Counted from the stretch's first letter, positions 1-7,940 are shown. The stretch is DNA of 64,000 nt from Phenylobacterium koreense (GCF_040545335.1 NZ_JBEPLU010000002.1:124001-188000); one strand, 5' to 3'. Numbers and translations are program-made. Notes: generated by a model not told the origin, from the letters alone.

Positions 1-183
1 CTGGCGGGGGAGGGACGCGCGGCGTTCCGCGAAGCCTCCGGCGCCGATGAGGCGAGTTGGGCGCGCGGGCGGGGTTGGGCGCTGTCGGTGGCGCTGATCC
101 AACTGCCCTACTACCAGGACAGCAACCCGGTCATCGCGGCCAACGCTCGGCGGACCATCGGCCAGGTGCTTGGCGAGGCCTGA
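1..183 (+). CDS. Phosphotransferase family protein, C-terminal end (partial)
   Basis: The window opens inside a gene; frame 1 is open from base 1 to the TGA at 181-183 and gives 60 residues. The tail reads like the end of an aminoglycoside-phosphotransferase-fold (APH/choline kinase-like) enzyme: a W-x-R-G-x-G-W-A-L helix, then I-Q-L-P-Y-Y and S-N-P-V-I-A-A-N-A, a pattern common at the C-terminus of these proteins. The catalytic loop lies upstream and cannot be checked, so the substrate is unknown. The stop lies 60 bases before metA on the same strand, so the two may be cotranscribed. Confidence 0.6.
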   Translation: MAGEGRAAFREASGADEASWARGRGWALSVALIQLPYYQDSNPVIAANARRTIGQVLGEA

Positions 184-243
184 GGAGCGTCTGCGGCGCC
201 GGCAGGGCTTGCGGTGGCGGGGTGCTTGCGGCTAAGCGACGCC

Positions 244-1164
244 ATGCCGATCAAGATACCTGACGACCTCCCCGCGCGGGCGACGCTCGACGCCGAGGGT
301 GTGATGGTGATGGGAGAGGCGGATGCGATCCGCCAGGACATCCGTCCCTTGCGCATCGGGCTCCTGAACCTGATGCCGAACAAGATCAGGACCGAGACCC
401 AGATCGCGCGCCTGCTGGGGGCGACGCCCCTGCAGCTAGAACTCACCCTGATCAAGATCACCAACCATGTCGCCCGCAACACGCCGAGCGAACACATGCT
501 GTCCTTCTATCGCGACTGGGAGGACGTGAAGGCCGAGCGCTTCGACGGCCTGGTGGTCACTGGGGCGCCGGTGGAGACCCTGCCCTTCGAGGTGGTGACC
601 TATTGGGACGAGCTGCGCCGGATCTTCGACTGGACGCAGACCAACGTGCACAGCAGCTTCAACATCTGCTGGGGCGCGCAGGCGGCGACGCATCACTTCC
701 ACGGGATGCCGAAGTACGAGCTGGAGCATAAGGCGTTCGGCGTCTTCCAGCATCGGAACCTGGCGCCGGCTTCGCCCTATCTGCGGGGCTTCTCGGACGA
801 CTTCGCGATACCCGTTTCACGCTGGACCGAAATGCGCCGGGGCGACATTCCGGCCGATAGCGGCATACAGGTGCTGATGGAGTCCGACGAGGCGGGGCTT
901 TGCCTGCTGGACGACCCAGTCAATCGCTCGCTGCACATGTTCAACCACATCGAGTACGACTCGAACTCGCTGGCCGAGGAGTATTTCCGCGACGTGGAGG
1001 CTGGGAAGACGATCGCCGTTCCGGCCAACTACTTCCCGGGCGATGATCCGACGAAGGCCCCGCTCAATCATTGGCGCAGCCACGCGCACCTGTTGTTCGG
1101 CAACTGGATCAACCAGCTCTATCAGACGACCCCCTTCGACATGGCCGACATCGGCCGTCGCTGA
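244..1164 (+). CDS. metA: Homoserine O-acyltransferase MetA, probably acetyl-CoA dependent
   Basis: This 306-residue protein activates homoserine by O-acylation, the first committed step of methionine synthesis in the cytoplasm. The ATG at 244 is chosen because [10 protein letters not shown] aligns with the N-terminus of E. coli MetA; an upstream GTG at 214 would add 10 unrelated residues. The catalytic cysteine is C142 (N-I-C-W-G), and H235 and E237 (F-N-H-I-E-Y-D) complete the active site. Residue 111 is Glu (G-A-P-V-E-T-L), where the E. coli succinyltransferase has Gly; in this family Glu at 111 goes with acetyl-CoA use. I therefore infer homoserine O-acetyltransferase activity despite the usual succinyltransferase name. 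A strong hairpin follows the stop codon. No SAM-II riboswitch is visible in the 60 bases upstream. Confidence 0.93.
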   Translation: MPIKIPDDLPARATLDAEGVMVMGEADAIRQDIRPLRIGLLNLMPNKIRTETQIARLLGATPLQLELTLIKITNHVARNTPSEHMLSFYRDWEDVKAERFDGLVVTGAPVETLPFEVVTYWDELRRIFDWTQTNVHSSFNICWGAQAATHHFHGMPKYELEHKAFGVFQHRNLAPASPYLRGFSDDFAIPVSRWTEMRRGDIPADSGIQVLMESDEAGLCLLDDPVNRSLHMFNHIEYDSNSLAEEYFRDVEAGKTIAVPANYFPGDDPTKAPLNHWRSHAHLLFGNWINQLYQTTPFDMADIGRR

Positions 1165-1172
1165 GGCGAGAA

Positions 1173-1197
1173 GAGGGGGCCGGGACGCGGCCCCCTC
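1173..1197. terminator. Hairpin between metA and the UrcA gene
   Basis: A 10-bp perfect stem (GAGGGGGCCG at 1173-1182 with CGGCCCCCTC at 1188-1197) and a 5-base loop begin 9 bases after the metA stop and end 9 bases before the stop of the convergent UrcA gene. It has no T-tract on either side, so it is at best a non-canonical, possibly bidirectional terminator. Confidence 0.6.
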
Positions 1198-1205
1198 GTG
1201 CGCCG

Positions 1206-1550
1206 TCACCGGCGCGGTTTTCCACTCAACGTGATCGTCGCCTTGGCGAGCTGAGTTCCCGTCGAGGCGGCGGCGACCTGGCTCGCAGCACTGTCCCACG
1301 CAGCCTTGCGGCACTGGCTGTAGAAGAACTGCTCCTCCAGGCGCAGCGGGTGGGGGATGTCGGGACAGACTTTGCGCACTGCCAGGGCGATGCGTCGTTC
1401 GAGCATGGCCCGGCCCCCGGAGCGGCTGAGGTCCAGGTCCTCATAAGCCACCGTCGCGGTCCGCAGGGCCGGCCTGTACTCGGCCCTGGCGCCTCCCGTG
1501 ACGGAGAGGAAAGCAATGGCGGCCATGGCGAACGTGATGGGCGTCTTCAT
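1206..1550 (-). CDS. UrcA family exported protein
   Basis: This protein has 114 residues. Residues 1-23 form a signal peptide ending A-R-A before E24. The mature part shows the UrcA domain pattern: V-A-Y-E-D-L-D-L-S, a G, then R-R-I-A-L-A-V-R-K-V-C and a second cysteine in Y-S-Q-C-R-K-A-A. The paired cysteines may form a disulfide in the periplasm. UrcA proteins are small, common in Caulobacterales and sphingomonads, and have no established biochemical role. The gene is convergent with metA and divergent from the CadC-like regulator at 1687; the 136-base divergent region holds the repeat described at 1641-1681. Confidence 0.75.
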   Translation of the reverse strand: MKTPITFAMAAIAFLSVTGGARAEYRPALRTATVAYEDLDLSRSGGRAMLERRIALAVRKVCPDIPHPLRLEEQFFYSQCRKAAWDSAASQVAAASTGTQLAKATITLSGKPRR

Positions 1551-1640
1551 GATATGGTCTCCCTTGGCTACCTCGACCGGCTGACGCCGTATCGATGCGC
1601 CTAGCCCAGTCCGTTCCCCGTTTTTTCGCAGGACGATTTT

Positions 1641-1681
1641 CCGACCGAGTTCCGACTTTCAGCCCATCAGACGCCGACTTT
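1641..1681 (+). promoter_or_regulatory. Phased CCGAC direct repeats before the CadC-like gene
   Basis: CCGAC occurs at 1641, 1652 and 1674, and a degenerate copy (CCCAT) sits at 1663, so the units fall on an 11-base phase. The last two intact copies extend to CCGACTTT. The array ends five bases before the ATG at 1687. OmpR/CadC-type winged-helix proteins commonly bind direct repeats with this phase, so an autoregulatory operator is a reasonable inference. Confidence 0.4.
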
Positions 1682-1686
1682 TCGCG

Positions 1687-3711
1687 ATGACGACCGTGGA
1701 GACGCACAAGAAGGTCGAGTTGGCGCGGGAGCCCGACTTCCGCCTCGGGCGGCTGGAGGTGAGTCCGTCGCTCTGCCGGGTGCGCGGCGACAGGGAGATC
1801 CGGGTCGAGCCGAGGGTCATGGAGGTGCTGGTCCTGCTGGCCCGCGCCGAAGGGCGAACGGTTTCGCGGGACGAGCTCATCGCCGCCTGTTGGCAGGGCC
1901 GGACGGTCAGCGACGATGCGGTCACGCGAGTGGTGGCGAAGGTCCGCACTCTTGCAGCCGCAAGCGAACCGCCGGCCTTCGTCCTGGAGACGGTCCCAAA
2001 AGTGGGGTTCAGATTGGTCGTCGCCGCGGCGGGCGTGGCGCCGCCGGGACGCGCGCCTCCAGCCTGGCGCGGTTGGCTCGTTCCCGTGACCGTGATCCTT
2101 GCGGCGGCGGTCGCCGGCGGCCTGTGGGCGTCGAACGACGGCGTCTGGCCCCTGGCCGCGGGGCGGCGGGGCGATACGGCGGTCGAGGCCTTCGTGGGCG
2201 AGAAGGGGGACCGTGAGACCGAGCGCCTGGCGATCGCAGCCTCGGAGGAGATCGCGCGGCGGATGGATGAGGCGGGTGTCCAGACGAGGTTCCGGGATGT
2301 CTCGCCGCAGCAGGATGATACCGAGTTCCAGGTCACCGGATCGATCGCGCGGGAAGGCGACGGCTATTCGCTGATTACGCGCGTGATCGATCGCGCGACC
2401 GGCCTCATCCTATGGTCGGATCGCCTCGAACGCCCCGCGTCGCAGCGCCAGAGCCTGGCGAAGGAGGGTGCGCGGCGGGTGTCGAGCGCCTTGGCGTGCC
2501 TGTTGCGCGACCGCGGCTCCCGGCGGATGCCGGCGGAGGCCATAGGACTTTATCTGCAGGTCTGCGATGCGGCGCTCAACTATTGGAACGCCCGAATGCT
2601 GAGCGCCACTCGTCGCCTGGTCGTGGTCGCGCCTGAGATGGCCGACGCACACGCCATGCATGGTATCGCCGCCGCGCGCGTCGCCAGTGAGACCGGGTTC
2701 GCCGAAGAGGGGGCGGCGGCTCTGAGAATGGAGGCCAAGGAGGCCGCACGGCGTGCGCTGGAGCTGGATCCACGCACCGCGAAGGCTCACGTCGCCCTGG
2801 CTCTCAGCGAGGGGGAGGGCGGACGCTGGACGCAAAGGGAGCGAGCCTATCAGCGCGCTTTCGCCCTGGACCCGGACCTGACGTTGGCCTTGACCTCCTA
2901 TCCGCAATTCCTGCGCGAGGTCGGTCGGCTTGACGAGGCGATAGAGCTGGTGGGCCGGGCCGGCAGGGCGGCCGATCCGAGAGGGGCGGAAGGCGGCAGC
3001 CTGCAGGCCATGCTGCTTGCCCAGAAGGGCTATTTGCGCGAGGCGGAGCGGCTGATCACGCTGTTGGACCAGGAGGCGCCTGGCGCCAACCGAGAGGTCA
3101 GGGTGGCGATCGCCGCCTGGTGGGAGGACCCACCGGTCGCCATCGCCAAGATAAGAGACTTGGCCGCCGATGACGACGACGCCCCATGCCTCCTGATTTA
3201 TCTGCGTGAGCTGCCTGATCGGCGCGCCAACGGGGTGAAGGGCCTGCCGCCAGAATGCGAGCGCCTGGCGCCGGACTGGCGCATCAGGCTGCTGGCCAGG
3301 GAAGGCGACCTGAACGCAGCATACGCGGCTATGAGCGCGCCGCTCCCCAACGCGCGGCGAACGCTGGCCTTCCTCTACTATCCGGAGATGAAGGCGTTTC
3401 GGCGGGATCCACGCTTCATGCCGCTCGCCGGGCGCCTGGGCCTGACCGACTACTGGCTGGAGAGCGGCCGCTGGCCCGATTTCTGCCGCGAGCCGGACCT
3501 GCCGTACGACTGCCGGACCGAGGCGCTCAAATTGGCTCAACGACGCAAGGGCGTCGCCAGCGCATCCTCGGCGATCGGCGCCAGGCTCGGCGCTGCCTGG
3601 AAGGCTTCACCGATGCGGATGCGCGCAGCTTCTGATGCGGCCGGGCCGGACGACAATACCGCGCCGAGCCCGTTTTCCTGGACCTCCAGAAGGACGAAAT
3701 CCGGCCGATAG
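1687..3711 (+). CDS. CadC-like transcriptional regulator with membrane segment and TPR region
   Basis: This 674-residue protein carries an N-terminal OmpR/PhoB-type winged-helix domain at about residues 18-112 (V-E-P-R-V-M-E-V-L-V-L-L and the wing V-P-K-V-G-F-R). A single transmembrane segment follows at about 127-148, and then a long, probably periplasmic, helical-repeat part with TPR-like stretches at about 290-420. This is the CadC/ToxR layout: a membrane-bound regulator that senses outside the cytoplasm. The signal and targets are unknown. No clear Shine-Dalgarno precedes the ATG. The last 58 codons lie antisense to the convergent AlgJ/AlgX-like gene. The tail after Y-D-C-R-T-E-A (around residue 612) is low in recognisable structure, so the original stop may have been lost. 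Confidence 0.7.
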   Translation: MTTVETHKKVELAREPDFRLGRLEVSPSLCRVRGDREIRVEPRVMEVLVLLARAEGRTVSRDELIAACWQGRTVSDDAVTRVVAKVRTLAAASEPPAFVLETVPKVGFRLVVAAAGVAPPGRAPPAWRGWLVPVTVILAAAVAGGLWASNDGVWPLAAGRRGDTAVEAFVGEKGDRETERLAIAASEEIARRMDEAGVQTRFRDVSPQQDDTEFQVTGSIAREGDGYSLITRVIDRATGLILWSDRLERPASQRQSLAKEGARRVSSALACLLRDRGSRRMPAEAIGLYLQVCDAALNYWNARMLSATRRLVVVAPEMADAHAMHGIAAARVASETGFAEEGAAALRMEAKEAARRALELDPRTAKAHVALALSEGEGGRWTQRERAYQRAFALDPDLTLALTSYPQFLREVGRLDEAIELVGRAGRAADPRGAEGGSLQAMLLAQKGYLREAERLITLLDQEAPGANREVRVAIAAWWEDPPVAIAKIRDLAADDDDAPCLLIYLRELPDRRANGVKGLPPECERLAPDWRIRLLAREGDLNAAYAAMSAPLPNARRTLAFLYYPEMKAFRRDPRFMPLAGRLGLTDYWLESGRWPDFCREPDLPYDCRTEALKLAQRRKGVASASSAIGARLGAAWKASPMRMRAASDAAGPDDNTAPSPFSWTSRRTKSGR

Positions 3712-4742
3712 AGCTCGACGAGGTCGGGGCGCCAGGCGCCGTCGTCGATGTGGGTGAGGATCACCTTGCCGAAGTGGCCTGTGAGGAAGGGCAGCAGCGC
3801 GGTCGAGAACGAGTCCCTTTGCATCAGGAGGACCGGCTTCGACGGCTGATGGGTGTCGATCACCTGGGGCGTCGTGAAGTCGCGCCGGCCGGCGGCCAGC
3901 CATGTCGTCTCCCAACCATCGGAGGCAGGGTCTTCATATCGGACGTATTCGATCGGCACGAAGCCCCCCACGCCGATCATCTGCGCCAGGTCGTGAGGCC
4001 GGCGAGGATCGTCGGGCTTGGAGCGGAACGCCGAGAGCGGGCGCGTTTCCTGGTCTAGGCCTCGCGCGCGCAGGGCCTGCATGATGGCGACGTAGCCGGC
4101 ATAGGCGCCCGCGCCGGTCCAGTGGGTGTCATGACGGCTGAATGTGACGGCGCCGTCGGCGCGCGCGCGGGCCACCGGTTCGTAAAGGTGGAGGACGGCG
4201 CTGGGTACGGCTCGATCCGCCGCGGCTGCGATCTGCCGGCTGAACCGGTACGGCTCGAGATGGAACCAGGACGGCGCGTACTGGGGATAGATCGTCTCCT
4301 TCAGTGGCGCGGCCACAACGAGATAGGCGGCCCTGTGCTCCTGCAGGCGTTCGACCCGACCCGCGAGGTTCAGCATAAGGCGCTCGGCCAGGTCGGGGGT
4401 GAGCGGGTTCTCGCCTCGGGTCGGCCCGAGCAGCGAGCCGTCGTTGTAGAACAGCCAGCCGTCCTGCCCGATCAGCACCTTCTCCGAACCGCTTACGCCG
4501 AGCTTCAGGCGAAGATAGTTGACGCTGGCGATCAGCCGCGTTCGGGCGGGAAAGTTGTCGGCGATATAGGAGTCGGTGTCGGTCCTGAACTTTTCGAGAC
4601 CGCCCCGCCACTGGGGAACGGCCGCGGGCTTGCGGCCCTCGCGCAGGTCCGCCGCAGGCAGAAACCGCGGCGCGACGAAGGCTGCAAGGATCAGCAAGGC
4701 GACGGCCGCGATCAGGCCGCGGCGGGGCAGCGGAGCATCCAT
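3537..4742 (-). CDS. AlgJ/AlgX-like SGNH O-acetyltransferase of exopolysaccharide
   Basis: This 401-residue protein starts at the ATG at 4742 (M-D-A-P-L-P-R-R), because it is followed at once by an N-terminal signal anchor (residues 8-25) and lies 5 bases after the upstream MBOAT stop; longer starts read into that gene. It matches the DHHW/AlgX-like SGNH fold: D-T-H-W-T-G carries the Asp and His of the triad, and R-D-S-F-S near residue 315 carries the nucleophilic serine. Family members sit in the periplasm and move acetyl groups, delivered by an MBOAT partner, onto a polysaccharide. The pair therefore looks like a working O-acetylation module. Which polymer is modified cannot be read here, because no glycosyltransferase or polymerase gene is adjacent. 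Confidence 0.8.
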   Translation of the reverse strand: MDAPLPRRGLIAAVALLILAAFVAPRFLPAADLREGRKPAAVPQWRGGLEKFRTDTDSYIADNFPARTRLIASVNYLRLKLGVSGSEKVLIGQDGWLFYNDGSLLGPTRGENPLTPDLAERLMLNLAGRVERLQEHRAAYLVVAAPLKETIYPQYAPSWFHLEPYRFSRQIAAAADRAVPSAVLHLYEPVARARADGAVTFSRHDTHWTGAGAYAGYVAIMQALRARGLDQETRPLSAFRSKPDDPRRPHDLAQMIGVGGFVPIEYVRYEDPASDGWETTWLAAGRRDFTTPQVIDTHQPSKPVLLMQRDSFSTALLPFLTGHFGKVILTHIDDGAWRPDLVELYRPDFVLLEVQENGLGAVLSSGPAASEAARIRIGEAFQAAPSLAPIAEDALATPLRR

Positions 4743-4747
4743 CGCGG

Positions 4748-6187
4748 TCAGAACCTGAAATAGAGGAAGGGGTTGAGGCTCGTTCCCGCCAGGACCGCGA
4801 CGCTCAGGACGAAGCCGCACAGAAGGGCGGCGGTCGGGATGGCGTGAACGCTGCGGGTGTCCAGGCGTGAGGAGAGGTGCGGCGAAGGCGCGTCCGCCCG
4901 TGGGCGTCGAAGCTTGTGCAGGCATGCCGGCAGCAGCGGAAACGACAGGACGACGCCCGCTCCCAGGGCGGCCAGCAGTTCGATGTCAAGGAGCTGCCGC
5001 AGCCGGACATCGGGAGGCGCGAATGTCCGGATATCGCCCATGGCGGCGATGTAGTCGCCCGCTTGCGCAAGGGTCTCGGCGCGGAAGATGACCCAGCCGA
5101 CCATCACCACGATCACCGCGTAGAAGTGGGCGAGAATCCGCGGGCTTCGATCGAGGACGCGGCCCAGGCCGATCCGTTCGGCCATCAGGAATGCGCCATG
5201 GAACATGCCCCAGACGATGAACGTCCACGCCGCGCCGTGCCAAAGGCCGGTCAGCAGGAAGACGACCAGGAGATTACGAACGGTCTTGAAGCGGCCATGC
5301 CGATTGCCGCCCAGGGGGATGTAGACATAGTCCCGGAACCAGGTGGACAGCGAGATGTGCCAGCGCCGCCAGAAGTCGGTGAGCGATCGCGCGGCGTAGG
5401 GATAGTCGAAGTTCTTCGGGAAGGTGAAGCCCAGCATGAAGGCCAGGCCGATGGCCATGTTCGAGTAGCCGCAGAAGTCGAAATAGATCTGCAGCGTGTA
5501 GGCGAGGGCGCCGAGCCATGCGGTGGTGGCGTCGAGCGCGCCCGTGTCGAGCCCGAAGGCGTAGTCGGCGAGGGGCGCCACCGTGTTGGCGATCAGCACC
5601 TTCTGACAGAGCCCGACGATGAAGTACTGCACACCCAGGCCGATGCGCCCCGACCCGCGCCGGTCGGCGTGCAGTTCATCGGCGATGTCGGCGTAGCGCA
5701 CGATCGGGCCGGCGATGAGGTGCGGGAACATCAGGATGTAGGTGGCGAAGCGCCGGAGCGACGGCTCTCCCGGGACTGCGCCGCGATAGACATCCACGGC
5801 ATAGCTGATGAGCTGGAACGTGAAGAACGAAATGCCCAGCGGCAGGTGATGCTCGACCCGGGGAAGGGTGTTCGGGAACAGGGCGTTGATGCTTTCGGCG
5901 ATGAAGCCGGCGTACTTGAACCAGCAGAGCACGCCGAGGTCGAGGCCGACGATCCCGCTCAAAAGGAGAACGCGCCGACGCTCCGCGGTGGTGCGCGTCA
6001 GGAGGCGGACCAGGCTGAAATTGAGCAGGATGAGGCCGCCGAGAAGGCCGAGATATTTGCCTTCACCCCATGTGTAGAAGACCACGCTGCCCAGCAGCAG
6101 GACAGCCGTTCGCCAGCCGCTCGCGTAATAGGCGAGCAGCAGGACGGGCAGGAAGTAGAAGATGAAGATGATCGATGAGAAAACCAT
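4748..6187 (-). CDS. MBOAT family membrane O-acyltransferase (AlgI/DltB-like)
   Basis: This polytopic membrane protein has 479 residues. I start it at the ATG at 6187 (M-V-F-S-S-I-I-F-I), the typical AlgI opening; GGGGA lies just upstream. Many hydrophobic helices run through the chain. The MBOAT signature includes F-W-R-R-W-H-I-S-L-S-T-W-F-R-D-Y, followed by Y-I-P-L-G-G-N-R. The essential histidine is in T-G-L-W-H-G-A-A-W. AlgI-type enzymes carry an acyl group across the inner membrane and hand it to an SGNH partner, which here is the gene 5 bases downstream. Expected role: O-acetylation of a secreted polysaccharide. Confidence 0.88.
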   Translation of the reverse strand: MVFSSIIFIFYFLPVLLLAYYASGWRTAVLLLGSVVFYTWGEGKYLGLLGGLILLNFSLVRLLTRTTAERRRVLLLSGIVGLDLGVLCWFKYAGFIAESINALFPNTLPRVEHHLPLGISFFTFQLISYAVDVYRGAVPGEPSLRRFATYILMFPHLIAGPIVRYADIADELHADRRGSGRIGLGVQYFIVGLCQKVLIANTVAPLADYAFGLDTGALDATTAWLGALAYTLQIYFDFCGYSNMAIGLAFMLGFTFPKNFDYPYAARSLTDFWRRWHISLSTWFRDYVYIPLGGNRHGRFKTVRNLLVVFLLTGLWHGAAWTFIVWGMFHGAFLMAERIGLGRVLDRSPRILAHFYAVIVVMVGWVIFRAETLAQAGDYIAAMGDIRTFAPPDVRLRQLLDIELLAALGAGVVLSFPLLPACLHKLRRPRADAPSPHLSSRLDTRSVHAIPTAALLCGFVLSVAVLAGTSLNPFLYFRF

Positions 6188-6283
6188 TCGTCCCCGCTCA
6201 GGCGGGGAGCGGTACAACGGATCGGGGGCCTCCGGCCAGATGCTGCAGGCCCTGTGCATTAGCCCCTATCGCTTCGGCGCATT

Positions 6284-6300
6284 TTGAGAGAGACTCTCAA
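6284..6300 (+). promoter_or_regulatory. Fur-like palindrome overlapping the ybaN ribosome-binding region
   Basis: TTGAGAG-AGA-CTCTCAA is a perfect inverted repeat with 7-base arms. It ends 4 bases before the ATG at 6305 and covers the only purine-rich Shine-Dalgarno-like stretch. The outer arms TGAGA/TCTCA match a common form of Fur operator (TGAGAATnATTCTCA) at 10 of 15 positions. Binding there would block initiation, but the identity of the regulator is inference. Confidence 0.45.
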
Positions 6301-6304
6301 CTTC

Positions 6305-6670
6305 ATGGCGCGCGCGGTTTATCTGGTCCTGGGGTTGGCGCTTACGGCGCTGGGCGTCGTCGGCGCGTTCCTGCCGCTATTGCCGACGACGGTGTTCCTG
6401 ATCCTGGCGGCGGCGTGCTTCGCCAAGTCCTCCCCGCGGCTGGAGGCTCGGATCCTCAGCCATGCCCGGTTCGGCCCGCTGGTGCGGGATTGGCGCTCGC
6501 ATGGCGTCATTCCCCGGCGGGCGAAGGTTCTGGCCTGCATCGGGATGGCGATCGGCTTCCTGATCTTTTTCCTTTCGGCGCATCCGGCGGCATGGCTCGC
6601 CCTGCTGGTGGCCGCAGGCCTGGGCGCTTGCGCCGCCTTCGTGGTGTCGCGCCCGAGCGCGCCGCAGTAG
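6305..6670 (+). CDS. ybaN: YbaN/DUF454 family inner-membrane protein
   Basis: This 121-residue protein has four or so hydrophobic helices. It aligns closely with E. coli YbaN: L-G-V-V-G-A-F-L-P-L-L-P-T-T near residue 18, C-F-A-K-S-S-P-R-L, a conserved H-x-x-F-G-P-L-V-R-D-W, and a basic P-R-R-A-K loop before the second hairpin. The ATG at 6305 is preferred over the in-frame TTG at 6284, because it aligns with the family and because the TTG lies inside the palindrome. YbaN has no proven biochemical function. The Fur-like palindrome over its ribosome-binding region suggests iron control. Confidence 0.82.
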   Translation: MARAVYLVLGLALTALGVVGAFLPLLPTTVFLILAAACFAKSSPRLEARILSHARFGPLVRDWRSHGVIPRRAKVLACIGMAIGFLIFFLSAHPAAWLALLVAAGLGACAAFVVSRPSAPQ

Positions 6671-6693
6671 CTGAATCGGCTTAAGCCCAAGCT

Positions 6694-7461
6694 GTGCTGA
6701 CCGATCCGTTCTTCTACGCGGTGGCGATCCCGGCCGTGATCCTGCTCGGCCTCGCCAAGGGCGGGTTCGCGGGGATCGGCGTGATCGCCGTTCCGCTGAT
6801 GGCCCTGGCGGTGTCGCCGGTGCTGGCGGCTTCCATCACCTTGCCGATCCTCATCGTCCAGGACGTGGTCAGCGTGTGGGCCTTCCGCAGGACCTGGGAC
6901 AAGCGCGTGCTCGCGATCATGCTTCCCAGCGCGGCGGGCGGCATCCTGCTCGGCTACCTGCTGGCCGCGTTCGTCGATCCCGGCGCGGTGGAGCTTGCGG
7001 TAGGCGCCATCTCGATCGTGTTCGCGGTGATGCGGCTGTGGGCCGAGCGCGCGGCCGCGCCGGTGAGGACGGGCAAGCCCGAGCGCCTGCCCTGGCGCGG
7101 CGTGCTGGCAGGCGTCGCCGCCGGCTTCACCAGCCAGATCGCCCATGCCGGCGGACCGCCGTTCCAGATCTACGTGCTGCCGAAGAACCTCCCGCGCGAC
7201 GTGTTCATCGGCACCAGCGCCATCTTCTTCGCTGTGGTGAACTGGATGAAGGTCCCCGCCTATTGGGCGCTCGGACAGTTCACGCGGGAGGCGCTCACGA
7301 CCGCCGCGGTGCTGCTGCCGTTGGCGATCGTCTCGACCTATGCCGGGGTCTGGCTGGTGCGTCGCGTGCCGGCGGCGAGGTTCTATCGGATCATCTATCT
7401 GCTGCTGATCGCCGTGGGCTCCAAGCTCGCCTGGGATGGAGCCGCGTCGCTCCTGGCGTGA
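6694..7461 (+). CDS. TauE/SafE family permease
   Basis: This 255-residue membrane protein starts with GTG at 6694. It has two halves of three to four transmembrane helices joined near residue 125, and both halves carry the family's glycine-rich repeats (L-G-L-A-K-G-G-F-A-G-I-G near residue 18; G-F-T-S-Q-I-A-H-A-G-G-P-P near residue 145). TauE/SafE proteins export or import small organosulfur or C2 anions such as sulfite, sulfoacetate or taurine. The substrate here cannot be assigned. It lies 23 bases after ybaN on the same strand. Confidence 0.82.
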   Translation: MLTDPFFYAVAIPAVILLGLAKGGFAGIGVIAVPLMALAVSPVLAASITLPILIVQDVVSVWAFRRTWDKRVLAIMLPSAAGGILLGYLLAAFVDPGAVELAVGAISIVFAVMRLWAERAAAPVRTGKPERLPWRGVLAGVAAGFTSQIAHAGGPPFQIYVLPKNLPRDVFIGTSAIFFAVVNWMKVPAYWALGQFTREALTTAAVLLPLAIVSTYAGVWLVRRVPAARFYRIIYLLLIAVGSKLAWDGAASLLA

Positions 7462-7520
7462 GGCGCCTTATGCCTGCCGCTTTGCGGGCGCTATGCTTGA
7501 GCTTCTGGTGGAGTGAAGCG

Positions 7521-7940
7521 ATGCATAGAGTTGCGATCCTGACCGCGGCCGCCCTGGCGCTGGCGAGCGCCGCCCATGCCCAGGAGGCGATGTCGACGGC
7601 CGGAGCCTCCGGAACGCCGCCCACCGACGAAACCTCCCGCCAGATCGAACGCTGGTTCGCCGACTCGCCCGCGGCCCGCGAGCAGGAAGAAGGCGTCCTG
7701 GCGGGGCTGGTCGGAGAGCCGGACCGCAAGATTCACGGCCAGGTCGGTGTCGCTATCGGCACCGGCGGTTATCGTAGCGCCTACATCGACAGCGTCATGC
7801 CGCTCGGCAAGACGGGGACCTTGGCGCTCAGCGTCGGCCAGGAGAAGAACGGCTTTCGCCCTTATGGCTACGGCTTGGGACCCAGCTACTGGCCTCGGAG
7901 CCCGGGGATGTCGCCCCTCGACTACGACCTGATGCGATAG
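7521..7940 (+). CDS. Exported protein of unknown function
   Basis: This 139-residue protein has a signal peptide (residues 1-20, cleavage after A-H-A before Q21). The mature part has a low-complexity start, then a glycine- and aromatic-rich region: G-V-A-I-G-T-G-G-Y-R-S-A-Y, M-P-L-G-K-T-G-T-L-A-L-S, and F-R-P-Y-G-Y-G. The alternating pattern suggests a few beta strands, possibly an envelope-associated protein. I do not recognise a named family. The ATG at 7521 is chosen for the signal peptide and the GGTGGAG purine run just upstream. Its 3' end overlaps the convergent rsmA by 19 bases. Confidence 0.65.
   Translation: MHRVAILTAAALALASAAHAQEAMSTAGASGTPPTDETSRQIERWFADSPAAREQEEGVLAGLVGEPDRKIHGQVGVAIGTGGYRSAYIDSVMPLGKTGTLALSVGQEKNGFRPYGYGLGPSYWPRSPGMSPLDYDLMR

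Noticed and set aside
184..243. SAM-II riboswitch upstream of metA, expected in alphaproteobacteria
   Set aside because: Only 60 bases separate metA from the previous gene and the conserved SAM-II core is not there.
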